IMG/VR virus record: IMGVR_UViG_3300010403_000004
Span: 1 to 64,000 of that record
DNA: 64,000 nt
DNA from: a virus
Reading direction: 5' to 3' (one strand)
The notes under the pieces were generated by a model. That model searched no databases, had not been told where the DNA came from, and was given only the letters and a program-made list of their open reading frames with translations. The position numbers and the translations under genes were made by a program. Positions 42,178-48,752 of this stretch are shown one piece after another. Position 1 is the first letter of the stretch, and every line of letters starts with the position of its first letter.

Positions 42178-43362
42178 ATGCCCACGATCATGCAAGAGCG
42201 CTGGGACTGGCGTCCTACGGCTGGAGTAGGCATTGAGCAGATGGAAGTCGAACGCGCGGCGGCACGGGTACCGCATGTCTACGTGGGACCGAAGGGCCGC
42301 GGCGGGCGTTGGGTACCGGTTGAGAGCCTACCGCGTATCGAGGCGGGGAACCAGCGGAGCATCCGGCATATCGAAAACCGCCTGGAGTACGAGCGCGCCA
42401 TGTTAGGAGAGGCGGGCGCGCTGTCGCTCCTGGACAAGAAGCCGCGGCCAACGTTGCCGCCGATCTGCAACTACCGGGCGCCCGAAGGTCTGAGCATCGA
42501 GAATAACTACCACCGCGGCGAGTACAGCATTTACGCGCAGGTCGAAATGACGCAGGCGGAATACGCTGCAATCTATACCGACTACAAGGGGACGCGCGTT
42601 ATCGAAGGATCTCACCGCGTGCGTACGGCGATGGTGAAACACAAGCACGTGTGCGTTTTCCTCACCGATAGCAAGGTCCATGAGAAGCCCGCGGCGGCCG
42701 TCAAGGTGGCGACAGTGGTAGCGGAGCGACCCGCGCCTGCGCCGTACGTCGCGCCTGTGCGTACCGACTTCGACGCCATGAAGGACGCGCTACGCTCCGG
42801 CGTGGCGGTTCAGGTGGTGAGTGCGCCTCAGCTATTCCCGACGCCCGCGGATCTAGCCCGCAAGATGGTAGACGCGGCCGGCATCATGGGCGGCGAGCGG
42901 GTGCTCGAACCCAGCGCGGGAACGGGCAACCTCGTAAAGGCGATCCAGAACGCGGCCACGGGTGCGGATAACGTCCGGGTGGTTGCAGTCGAGATCAGCG
43001 CGGCGTTGGTGCGTGGGCTTGAGAATGCGCGGCGGTTGACCATCGGTGCGAACGATGCGACGTACGATATCAGGTGCGCCGATTTTCTCACCTGCAACGG
43101 CGATCTGGGCAAGTTCGACGCGGTAATCATGAACCCGCCTTTCGCTCCGAGCGCGGCGGATATCACCCACATCAAGCACGCGGTCAAGTTCCTACGTCCT
43201 GGCGGTCGCCTGGTGGCCATCTGCGCCAACGGGCCACGGCAACGTGAGCAGCTTATGCCCATGGTGGAGAACAGCGGCGGCTACTGGGAAGACTTGCCGG
43301 CGGGCAGTTTCGAGGCGTCCGGAACGGGCGTCAACACGGCTATGGTGGTGATCGAGGGTTAA
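42178..43362 (+). CDS. DUF3560 C-terminal part fused to N6-adenine methyltransferase-like domain
   Basis: 394 residues from the ATG at 42178, but the open frame extends upstream and matches the DUF3560 family, so this is the second half of one broken gene. Residues 244-251 EPSAGTGN and 319-322 NPPF are motifs I and IV of N6-adenine methyltransferases. A basic linker (about 165-200) precedes the domain. It would modify phage or host DNA; restoring the frame would give a protein of about 585 residues. Confidence 0.65.
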   Translation: MPTIMQERWDWRPTAGVGIEQMEVERAAARVPHVYVGPKGRGGRWVPVESLPRIEAGNQRSIRHIENRLEYERAMLGEAGALSLLDKKPRPTLPPICNYRAPEGLSIENNYHRGEYSIYAQVEMTQAEYAAIYTDYKGTRVIEGSHRVRTAMVKHKHVCVFLTDSKVHEKPAAAVKVATVVAERPAPAPYVAPVRTDFDAMKDALRSGVAVQVVSAPQLFPTPADLARKMVDAAGIMGGERVLEPSAGTGNLVKAIQNAATGADNVRVVAVEISAALVRGLENARRLTIGANDATYDIRCADFLTCNGDLGKFDAVIMNPPFAPSAADITHIKHAVKFLRPGGRLVAICANGPRQREQLMPMVENSGGYWEDLPAGSFEASGTGVNTAMVVIEG

Positions 43363-43526
43363 CCGAGCTTCACCCCTCGCCGCGGTTCGTCCCGCGCGAG
43401 GGGTCCTACCCTGGGCTGCGCATAGGGGAAGACACGCAGGTAAAGCCTGAATCGTCCCGCGGCGGGTTGCCTTCCGAGCCACCCGCCGTCTATCGGGATT
43501 GTGGTCTAGTCACAATCTCCAATGTA
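43363..43526. other. Gene-less segment before the RNA region
   Basis: No coding frame supported. It contains the inverted repeat GATTGTG (43497-43503)/CACAATC (43511-43517) with a 7-base loop. I see no other feature. It leads into a promoter/operator at 43527-43573. Confidence 0.4.
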
Positions 43527-43573
43527 CCGAACTGTTGCAAAATTTGCAATGGTTCGGACGCCAGTGGTATCAT
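43527..43573 (+). promoter_or_regulatory. Promoter with 31-bp palindromic operator
   Basis: TTGCAA (43544-43549), 18-base spacer, TATCAT (43568-43573). The -35 lies in a near-perfect palindrome (43527-43557): CCGAAC-TG-TTGCAAA-A-TTTGCAA-TG-GTTCGG, where only the two TG steps fail to pair. This looks like an operator at the start of a non-coding transcript. Confidence 0.55.
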
Positions 43574-43603
43574 GGTCCTGCATCGTTTCTTGATCGCGCA
43601 CGG

Positions 43604-43664
43604 AGCCCGTCAACAAGCCGGCCTTGTAACCCGGCGAACCAAGTTGACGGGCTTTCCGTTTCTG
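43604..43664 (+). terminator. Strong hairpin terminator after the promoter
   Basis: Stem AGCCCGTCAAC (43604-43614)/GTTGACGGGCT (43643-43653), 11 bp, with an inner hairpin GCCGG...CCGGC, then TTTCCGTTTCTG. A transcript from the 43544-43573 promoter would end here after about 85 bases, giving a small RNA, unless read through into the structured segment that follows. Confidence 0.5.
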
Positions 43665-43740
43665 TGATACAGTCCAATCAACCGCGAATACAGCGCGGCC
43701 AGCGCAATCGAATAAACTGATGCAGCCCAAATCAATATCG

Positions 43741-44046
43741 GGAACGAAGGCATTCAGCGGATACCTCTGCGCGTCGGTCAGTAGGACGCAGCCGTGCCGT
43801 AGGGCGGCGCATTGGGGAATCACGGGTCTGAAAGCCCGCTTGGCGCCGGACGGAAGTTAACGGAGCCGGTCAAGCCACCGAGGCGTAAGCGTTCGCGGGG
43901 ATCGTAGTACAGGTGCAACTCCAGCCCGCGAGAAAAGGAACAGGCAGGCGCACGCCAGGATCAAGTTGCGCCCGTCGAAGCGAAGCCGTGGCTCCATACC
44001 GCAGAATTTCGTTCGATGTCACGAAATCGAGGAGTAGGGTTTCGTG
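43741..44046 (+). ncRNA. Candidate large structured RNA, HEARO/omega-RNA-like
   Basis: About 300 bases without a believable gene but with ordered stems: GCGTC (43771-43775)/GACGC (43785-43789), CGGCGC (43805-43810)/GCGCCG (43843-43848) enclosing CGGG (43823-43826)/CCCG (43835-43838), TCGCGGG (43893-43899)/CCCGCGA (43925-43931), GGCGCA (43947-43952)/TGCGCC (43967-43972) and ATTTCGT (44006-44012)/ACGAAAT (44021-44027). Segments such as GGACGCAG, GGGAATCAC, a GAAAGCCC hairpin and CCGGACGGAAG recall HEARO RNAs, the guide RNAs of IscB-type nucleases. No IscB gene is present. The family call is from memory of the pattern only. Confidence 0.45.
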
Positions 44047-44104
44047 CGTCTCGCTTCGCGTTCACCACCCGCAGTCTGTCACGTCAACATGCAGCAACCA
44101 AGGC

Positions 44105-44320
44105 TTACCAGGGACGCGCAAGCCCCAACCGTTGCAAGGTTTGCGATGGCGCGACCCACGCGGGCTCCGGTTCGACCCTACCATCCCGCTGCGCCATGAC
44201 CAGCGCGTACCCCTCGATCAACGGCACGCCGGCCGCCGCGGCTGCCTTCTTCGCGGCCTGGTCCAGCTCGATTGTGATGGCGCGCGCCGCCAGCTTCGAT
44301 TGGGATTTGGTGTCCTTCAT
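44105..44320 (-). CDS. Small helical protein in the regulator cassette
   Basis: 71 residues; Lys/Ala-rich helix (AARAITIELDQAAKKAAAAA) then a mixed C-terminus. Last of three coupled minus-strand genes. No family recognised; size and place suggest a partner or modulator of the regulator at 44516-44698. Confidence 0.4.
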   Translation of the reverse strand: MKDTKSQSKLAARAITIELDQAAKKAAAAAGVPLIEGYALVMAQRDGRVEPEPAWVAPSQTLQRLGLARPW

Positions 44321-44324
44321 GGCT

Positions 44325-44519
44325 CTATTCCGTCCATCGGGCCAACTCCCACCCGACCTGGCCCCATCGCCACGAAGCCAACCAGGATCGAAACGGGCCG
44401 TGCTCCATAAATGGCAGCACTCGCCGATGAGAGTAGTTTCCCTGACGGAAACGCAGGATCTTGCTTCCGAGCCGGATCTTGATTATCAGACGACCGTCGC
44501 GCATCCTGCTGATTTTCAT
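44325..44519 (-). CDS. Small basic Trp-rich protein
   Basis: 64 residues from the ATG at 44519, overlapping the upstream stop by 4 bases. Basic and aromatic (ILRFRQGNYSHRRVL, SWLASWRWGQVGW), beta-like. A toxin-like or DNA-binding role is possible given its place beside a ribbon-helix-helix-like gene, but no family is recognised. Confidence 0.45.
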   Translation of the reverse strand: MKISRMRDGRLIIKIRLGSKILRFRQGNYSHRRVLPFMEHGPFRSWLASWRWGQVGWELARWTE

Positions 44520-44698
44520 GCGCTCCCCCCGCGCTTGACGGCCCGCGCTACCAGATCCCTGATCCACCTGGCGAGCGACTGGCCATCAACCTTGGCGCGG
44601 TGCCGAGCAGCCGCGTGCAACTCAGGCTCTAGCGGTATGTCGGCGCGGGTCACTGCCACGTTATAGCGCGGCGCACGCGTAGTCTTTGGTTTTGCCAT
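44516..44698 (-). CDS. Ribbon-helix-helix-like repressor/antitoxin
   Basis: 60 residues from the ATG at 44698. A basic strand-like start (RYNVAVTRADIPL) is followed by two helices (PELHAAARHRAKVDGQ, SLARWIRDLVARAV), the ribbon-helix-helix layout of Arc/CopG regulators. It is divergent from the early promoter at 44767-44795, whose spacer is a 14-bp palindrome. Likely the early regulator; its target is inferred. Confidence 0.55.
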   Translation of the reverse strand: MAKPKTTRAPRYNVAVTRADIPLEPELHAAARHRAKVDGQSLARWIRDLVARAVKRGGSA

Positions 44699-44766
44699 CG
44701 CCCCATCGTAGCACAAGGGTCCCGTGACGCCAAACAAAAATAAATCGAATTATTTGCAGATTTCTC

Positions 44767-44821
44767 TTGCGTGAGTCACGTGACTCGTGTATGATTATTT
44801 CAGTGGCCGACACCATCGGCC
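44767..44821 (+). promoter_or_regulatory. Early promoter with palindromic operator and 5' hairpin
   Basis: TTGCGT (44767-44772), 17-base spacer, TATGAT (44790-44795). The first 14 spacer bases are the perfect palindrome GAGTCACGTGACTC (44773-44786). The transcript would start near a hairpin GGCCGA (44805-44810)/TCGGCC (44816-44821), with the ribosome site TGGAG just after it, before the ATG at 44835. Confidence 0.65.
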
Positions 44822-44834
44822 TGGAGAAAAGAAG

Positions 44835-45092
44835 ATGAAAAACACCGCAATCAACTGGAATCTAATCAAGCGCCTACCAGAAGACGGAATAATCTACGAA
44901 GGTGGCCCGGACTATGGCTGCTTCCGCGTCGCGCACTTGCCCGCCACACGAAAGCAGGCGGAATTGTTACTGGCCGAGTCCGGTCACGGGCTATATCGAC
45001 GAACCAGGATTTTCCCTCCCAATGCTCCAAAGGGTTGGTCTGCGGTGCAATTCATTGCCGGCTCTATCTCCGAGTTTGCGGAGGTCAAGTAG
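44835..45092 (+). CDS. Small early protein
   Basis: 85 residues from the ATG at 44835; mixed alpha/beta, no motif recognised. First gene of the long early operon, adjacent to the next gene (stop TAG then ATG). Confidence 0.55.
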   Translation: MKNTAINWNLIKRLPEDGIIYEGGPDYGCFRVAHLPATRKQAELLLAESGHGLYRRTRIFPPNAPKGWSAVQFIAGSISEFAEVK

Positions 45093-45341
45093 ATGACACC
45101 CCTACCCAACAGAGCCAGCGACGCGGGGGATGTTTCCACACCGGAAGAGCCGATGACATGGGATGAACTCGCGTACACGGCTGAGGACTACCTGCGCGAT
45201 GCGCGGCGCATGTATCGCGACGATATCGCCCAGCAACGACGGATGCGGATCGAACACCTGGAGCGCGCCGCGCATCTGATCCGGCAGGCGATAGCGGCGC
45301 TTGAGATGCCAGCGCGGGTCGAAACGGGAGCAAAGGTATGA
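45093..45341 (+). CDS. Small helical acidic protein
   Basis: 82 residues, almost all helix (DELAYTAEDYLRDARRMY, QQRRMRIEHLERAAHLIR). Immediately follows the previous gene and overlaps the next by 4 bases. No family recognised. Confidence 0.5.
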   Translation: MTPLPNRASDAGDVSTPEEPMTWDELAYTAEDYLRDARRMYRDDIAQQRRMRIEHLERAAHLIRQAIAALEMPARVETGAKV

Positions 45342-45847
45342 ATCGCAAATTGATTTCTCCTGGAAGCGCATTTGGGAGATTGACGGTGATCCGATTGGCC
45401 GGAACCAAGCGCGCCTGCCTAACCTACGAATGCGTCTGCTCGTGCGGCGTCACGCGGGAAGTTCTCGGGACTACCCTGCGATCTGGTGACAGCACCTCGT
45501 GTGGGTGTTCGCGAAAGGGGAATTGCGGCGTTAAGCCGATTCACGGTCACGGGAAGCCGGGGGATCGCACGTACGCGATTTCGAGGGCCGCCAAAGTCAC
45601 CCGGCTCATCGACGCGATGGACCGCGTACTCGGGCGCCGGACGACTGCGGATGATCCAGCAAAGCTCAGCCGCGCACAGATGACGGCGGTACTCGCGCTG
45701 GCCGACCTGGCGCACCCTCCAAGCCATCTGACGATCGATGCAGTAGCGGAGCGGCTGATTGAGCGGGACGCGGAGCACCTCAAGCGCAACAATACCGCGG
45801 CCCCACAAGAGACAGAAGAGTCCGATCTCGAAAGGCGGAGACGATAA
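45338..45847 (+). CDS. SCGC zinc-module protein with helical C-terminus
   Basis: 169 residues. The N-terminal 60 residues (GSAFGRLTVIRLAG ... CVCSCG ... LRSGDSTSCGC) match the small Cys-rich module often linked to AP2/HNH homing proteins. The C-terminal half is helical (LSRAQMTAVLALADLA) and Lys/Arg/Glu-rich. Coupled to both neighbours. Likely DNA-binding. Confidence 0.55.
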   Translation: MNRKLISPGSAFGRLTVIRLAGTKRACLTYECVCSCGVTREVLGTTLRSGDSTSCGCSRKGNCGVKPIHGHGKPGDRTYAISRAAKVTRLIDAMDRVLGRRTTADDPAKLSRAQMTAVLALADLAHPPSHLTIDAVAERLIERDAEHLKRNNTAAPQETEESDLERRRR

Positions 45848-46131
45848 TGGAAAATCACCAAATTGAAGAGCCGGAGCGCTACGAGGAGCCGCCGAGCTTC
45901 TGCCCGTGCGGATGCGGCGAGACGTGGCCTGATCCATGTTCTGGCGAGCCGCTGAAGGCTACCTCTATACGGATGCGTTTAGAGGTAGCTATTGAACTTG
46001 CCGAGCAAATGCGCGATGCGCGATGGGGTTCGACAAACTATTTCTACGGGCTGGCCGATAAGCTGGTTAAGCACTTGACGGCATTCCATCCGGAGGATGT
46101 CAACCGGGATGTGGACGGAGCGCAGTCATGA
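45847..46131 (+). CDS. Small early protein with CxCxC start
   Basis: 94 residues; N-terminus FCPCGCGETW suggests metal binding, then two helices. Overlaps the upstream stop by 1 base and the next start by 4 bases. No family recognised. Confidence 0.5.
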   Translation: MENHQIEEPERYEEPPSFCPCGCGETWPDPCSGEPLKATSIRMRLEVAIELAEQMRDARWGSTNYFYGLADKLVKHLTAFHPEDVNRDVDGAQS

Positions 46132-46931
46132 AAGAAAGGGTAAATTCGATGATCAACCTAGACGAGATTGTATTACAGTCGGGCGCGCATGAATCGGCTG
46201 AAGCCGGCATGTGCGTGATGGAGATGGTGTCTTACATGGAGGACGAGCCATGGAGCGACCATCCGGCGTGTGTGTCGCCAGTGCTAGGAGCGTTCCTGCG
46301 CTCCTGGAACGATGGATTGGATGAGGAGACGCGCCAGCGGCTGAAGCCTTACGCGGCTCGCGTGATCGGGACCGCCAACGATGGCAAGGATGAGGCGCGG
46401 GCGTGGATGGCTACAGACTGGCTATGCCGCAGTCAACTACCCGCTTGGCTGGATCTGGCGGGATTGACGGAGCACGCCGCCGCAGTCCGGGCATTAGGCG
46501 CTATCGCCTCGACGGATAGCGCGCAGGTCGGCCAAACAACACTAGCCGCCGCCGGGGCCGCCGCCAGGGACGCCGCCAGGGCCGCCGCCGGGGCCGCCGC
46601 CTGGGACGCCGCCAGGGCCGCCGCCGGGGCCGCCGCCGGGGCCGCCGCCTGGGACGCCGCCAGGGCCGCCGCCGGGGACGCCGCCGGGGCCGCCGCCTGG
46701 GACGCCGCCAGGGCCGCCGCCTGGGACGCCGCCGGGGCCGCCGCCGGGGCCGCCGCCTGGGCCGCCGCCGGGGACGCCGCCAGGGACGCCGCCGGGGCCG
46801 CCGCCTGGGCCGCCGCCTGGGACGCCGCCAGGGCCGCCGCCGGGGCCGCCGCCTGGGACGCCCTGAAGCCTACGGCGACCGCGCTCCAAGCGTCGGCTTT
46901 TGATCTGCTCGACCGAATGATAGCGCCTTGA
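46128..46931 (+). CDS. Early protein with Ala-rich tandem repeat C-terminus
   Basis: 267 residues. The N-terminal 125 residues are a compact domain found in phage early proteins (MEMVSYMEDEPWSDHPACVSP ... MATDWLCRSQLPAWL). Residues about 138-248 are a four-residue-period Ala repeat with W, D, R and G, encoded by a GC-only repeat. The last 20 residues are helical. The repeat is likely a long helix. Function unknown. Confidence 0.6.
   Translation: MKERVNSMINLDEIVLQSGAHESAEAGMCVMEMVSYMEDEPWSDHPACVSPVLGAFLRSWNDGLDEETRQRLKPYAARVIGTANDGKDEARAWMATDWLCRSQLPAWLDLAGLTEHAAAVRALGAIASTDSAQVGQTTLAAAGAAARDAARAAAGAAAWDAARAAAGAAAGAAAWDAARAAAGDAAGAAAWDAARAAAWDAAGAAAGAAAWAAAGDAARDAAGAAAWAAAWDAARAAAGAAAWDALKPTATALQASAFDLLDRMIAP
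46540..46863 (+). repeat. GC-rich coding tandem repeat (GCCGCC units)
   Basis: About 320 bases built from GCCGCC plus GGGGCC, TGGGAC, AGGGAC or AGGGCC, in short 12-base units. It encodes an Ala-rich helix. The pattern is prone to slippage, so copy number may vary between related phages. Confidence 0.8.
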
Positions 46932-47046
46932 CCTTTGCGCTCCCCTCGCCTTCATCGGCCTCCAGGAGCGCTTAGCCCTCGCTTGGGGTGGTGCCCTCGC
47001 GCATGTGGGAGTGGGTAAGCTCCCACCGATCTTAGAAGGAGGAGTC

Positions 47047-47349
47047 ATGGACGACGCCGCGTACATTATCAAGCTACCGGCCCGCATCACAGGACGAACA
47101 AAGATAGTTCGATCCTTCAGCTACAAGCTCAACGTCGGCAAGTACGAGAGCCGCGACTTCTTCTGTTCTCAGTCGGCCGATTGTGACATTGAGGACGCCG
47201 AAGAGATCGGCGATCTGGTGTACCAGTTCTGCAAGCGTCAGGTGTTCGCGTCGGTGAAGGAATACAAGCGGCAGGCCGTGGCCGCCGGGGATGGTAACGC
47301 GGCTGCGTTCGAGCATTGGAAAGAGAATCGAGAAAGGATCGCATCGTGA
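47047..47349 (+). CDS. Small early protein
   Basis: 100 residues from an ATG after a strong GGAGGAG site. Beta-like N-terminus (RFSYK-type strands) then helices; cysteines at FFCSQSADCD. The longer in-frame start at 47005 lacks such a site. No family recognised; stop overlaps the next GTG by 4 bases. Confidence 0.55.
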   Translation: MDDAAYIIKLPARITGRTKIVRSFSYKLNVGKYESRDFFCSQSADCDIEDAEEIGDLVYQFCKRQVFASVKEYKRQAVAAGDGNAAAFEHWKENRERIAS

Positions 47350-47801
47350 GACTGAACGGATTCGAAACCTTACGGAAACACCCGTCCTATAGTGTCTGGC
47401 GGGGGATGTGGGATCGCTGCCTTAATTCGAATATCCCCAACTATAGGTATTACGGTGGCCGAGGAATTAGTGTCTGCCCTGCATGGCGTTCATTTGTCCA
47501 ATTCGTTTTTGACGTTGGGGAGCGCCCTTCGACTGCGCATTCCATAGAGCGCATTGACAATAACGGGAACTATGAGCCGTCCAATGTTCGATGGGCAACA
47601 GACAAGGAGCAGGCCAATAATCGCCGCAACTCTCGCTACGTGACACTCAACGGAGAGCGAGTCACGGTTTCTCAATTTGCAGAACGGTGCGGACTATCCC
47701 GCTACACCGTTGCCACCAGAATGAACCTTGGATGGCCGGAGGCGAACCTTGGTAAACCCCGCGATACAAAGAAAAGGAATGGTAACGCCAAATGCGTCTA
47801 A
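47346..47801 (+). CDS. AP2/HNH-associated homing-type protein
   Basis: 151 residues from the GTG at 47346. HPSYSVWRGMWDRC then NYRYYGGRGISVCPAWRSF and IERIDNNGNYEPSNVRWAT match a widespread phage family usually annotated as HNH or AP2-linked homing proteins; a helix-turn-helix-like end (VSQFAERCGLSRYTV) follows. The first codons (GTG AGA CTG AAC) mimic the first codons of the following gene (ATG CGT CTA AAC) with different codons, hinting at insertion inside that gene's start. Confidence 0.55.
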   Translation: MRLNGFETLRKHPSYSVWRGMWDRCLNSNIPNYRYYGGRGISVCPAWRSFVQFVFDVGERPSTAHSIERIDNNGNYEPSNVRWATDKEQANNRRNSRYVTLNGERVTVSQFAERCGLSRYTVATRMNLGWPEANLGKPRDTKKRNGNAKCV

Positions 47802-48331
47802 ACTACAATTCGCAAGATGGCCGGATGCACATCGAGTTATCCGGCGAAAGCGTCAAGGATCTGTTTGAGAGCCTGTCATCGTTCCAGGAGGTCTTCGAAG
47901 CCGACACCGCGTGCGGCGTTTGCAACTCGCCGGCGATCCGCTTCCTGGCGCGGACGGTGGAGGATTTCAAATTCTACGAGCTGAGCTGCACTGCCTGTAC
48001 GGCGCGAATGTCATTCGGACAAGCTAAGAAGGGCGGCGGACTCTTCCCGAAACGTCGCGACGAAGACGGAAGGCCGCTCGACAATCGCGGGTGGTCCAAG
48101 TTCGTGCCGAAGTCGGACGGCGTCGGCAACGCGTCGGCACCAGCAGCACGGCCCAGCGCGCCCGCCGCTGACATCCCGCGAGATGCTGGCGTAGCGGTGT
48201 TCGCCGACTGGGACGCCGCGGAGAAGAGCAAAGCCTGGGGCGATCCATGGGTTAAGGTCGCAGGCACCATGTACAAGCTGGTGGATGGAAACTATCAGGC
48301 TCCAGCACCGGCGAAAGGAGCAACCCGATGA
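47792..48331 (+). CDS. Zinc-ribbon early protein, likely single-strand DNA associated
   Basis: 179 residues. CGVC and CTAC (about 41 and 70) make a zinc ribbon, followed by MSFGQAKKGGGLFPKR, a segment common in phage proteins near recombination genes. The N-terminus has two strands (LNYNSQDGRMHIEL). The C-terminus is Ala/Pro-rich. Start overlaps the previous gene by 10 bases. Confidence 0.55.
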   Translation: MRLNYNSQDGRMHIELSGESVKDLFESLSSFQEVFEADTACGVCNSPAIRFLARTVEDFKFYELSCTACTARMSFGQAKKGGGLFPKRRDEDGRPLDNRGWSKFVPKSDGVGNASAPAARPSAPAADIPRDAGVAVFADWDAAEKSKAWGDPWVKVAGTMYKLVDGNYQAPAPAKGATR

Positions 48332-48561
48332 GAAAACCACGAACACCCAACCGCACCGACGCGCAGAAGATGGAGGACACATTCGCCGATTTGACGCTTA
48401 CCGAGCAGGCGCAAATGCTGGCGAGCCTGCAATCCCTCAACCGCTGGTGCATCCGCGAGCGTTCGCGGGCGCCGCAGACCGGCAACGAAGCGGAAGCCGC
48501 TGGTCGCGCGGATCACGCGAAGGCCGCTAACGGGGCGCTGCCCCTGGAGCATGAGTCATGA
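48328..48561 (+). CDS. Small early protein
   Basis: 77 residues; basic N-terminus (RKPRTPNRTDAQK), a helix (LTLTEQAQMLASLQ), then an Ala/Glu-rich tail. ATGA overlap with the previous gene and 4-base overlap with the next. No family recognised. Confidence 0.5.
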   Translation: MRKPRTPNRTDAQKMEDTFADLTLTEQAQMLASLQSLNRWCIRERSRAPQTGNEAEAAGRADHAKAANGALPLEHES

Positions 48562-48752
48562 AGGCTACTGCGAAGCAACTCAGGGAAGAGGTCGCCGCGC
48601 TGCGCTCTGTTGGCAGTCTGATGTCCAACGTGTGCTTCAACATAAGCCAAGGGGCTGGGCGACTCGCCGATACCGAACGGCAGCGCGAAATGTTGGCCGA
48701 ACTAGCAAGGCAGTGGGACGCCATCAAAAGGAGCGAGACATGCAAGAGCTGA
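48558..48752 (+). CDS. Small helical protein
   Basis: 64 residues of helix (LREEVAALRSVG, MLAELARQWDAI). Coupled at both ends. No family recognised. Confidence 0.45.
   Translation: MKATAKQLREEVAALRSVGSLMSNVCFNISQGAGRLADTERQREMLAELARQWDAIKRSETCKS

Noticed and set aside
43615-43645. tRNA-like anticodon arm (CTTGTAA loop) in the hairpin
   Set aside because: No acceptor, D or T arm can be built around it and the 7-base loop is flanked by a C-C mismatch; it fits better as the inner stem of a terminator.
43913-44666. Overlapping plus-strand frames of 165 and 216 codons through the RNA region
   Set aside because: Arg-rich, no domain, no good ribosome site, and they run antisense through the regulator cassette; no IscB-like HNH or RuvC motif is present in them.
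46540-46863. CRISPR-like array
   Set aside because: The units are 12 bases of simple GC sequence without unique spacers; it is a coding repeat.
46542-47090. Collagen-like GGP-repeat frame on the minus strand
   Set aside because: It is the antisense of the Ala-rich repeat in the plus-strand gene; the Gly/Pro repeat follows from the GCC/GGC composition.
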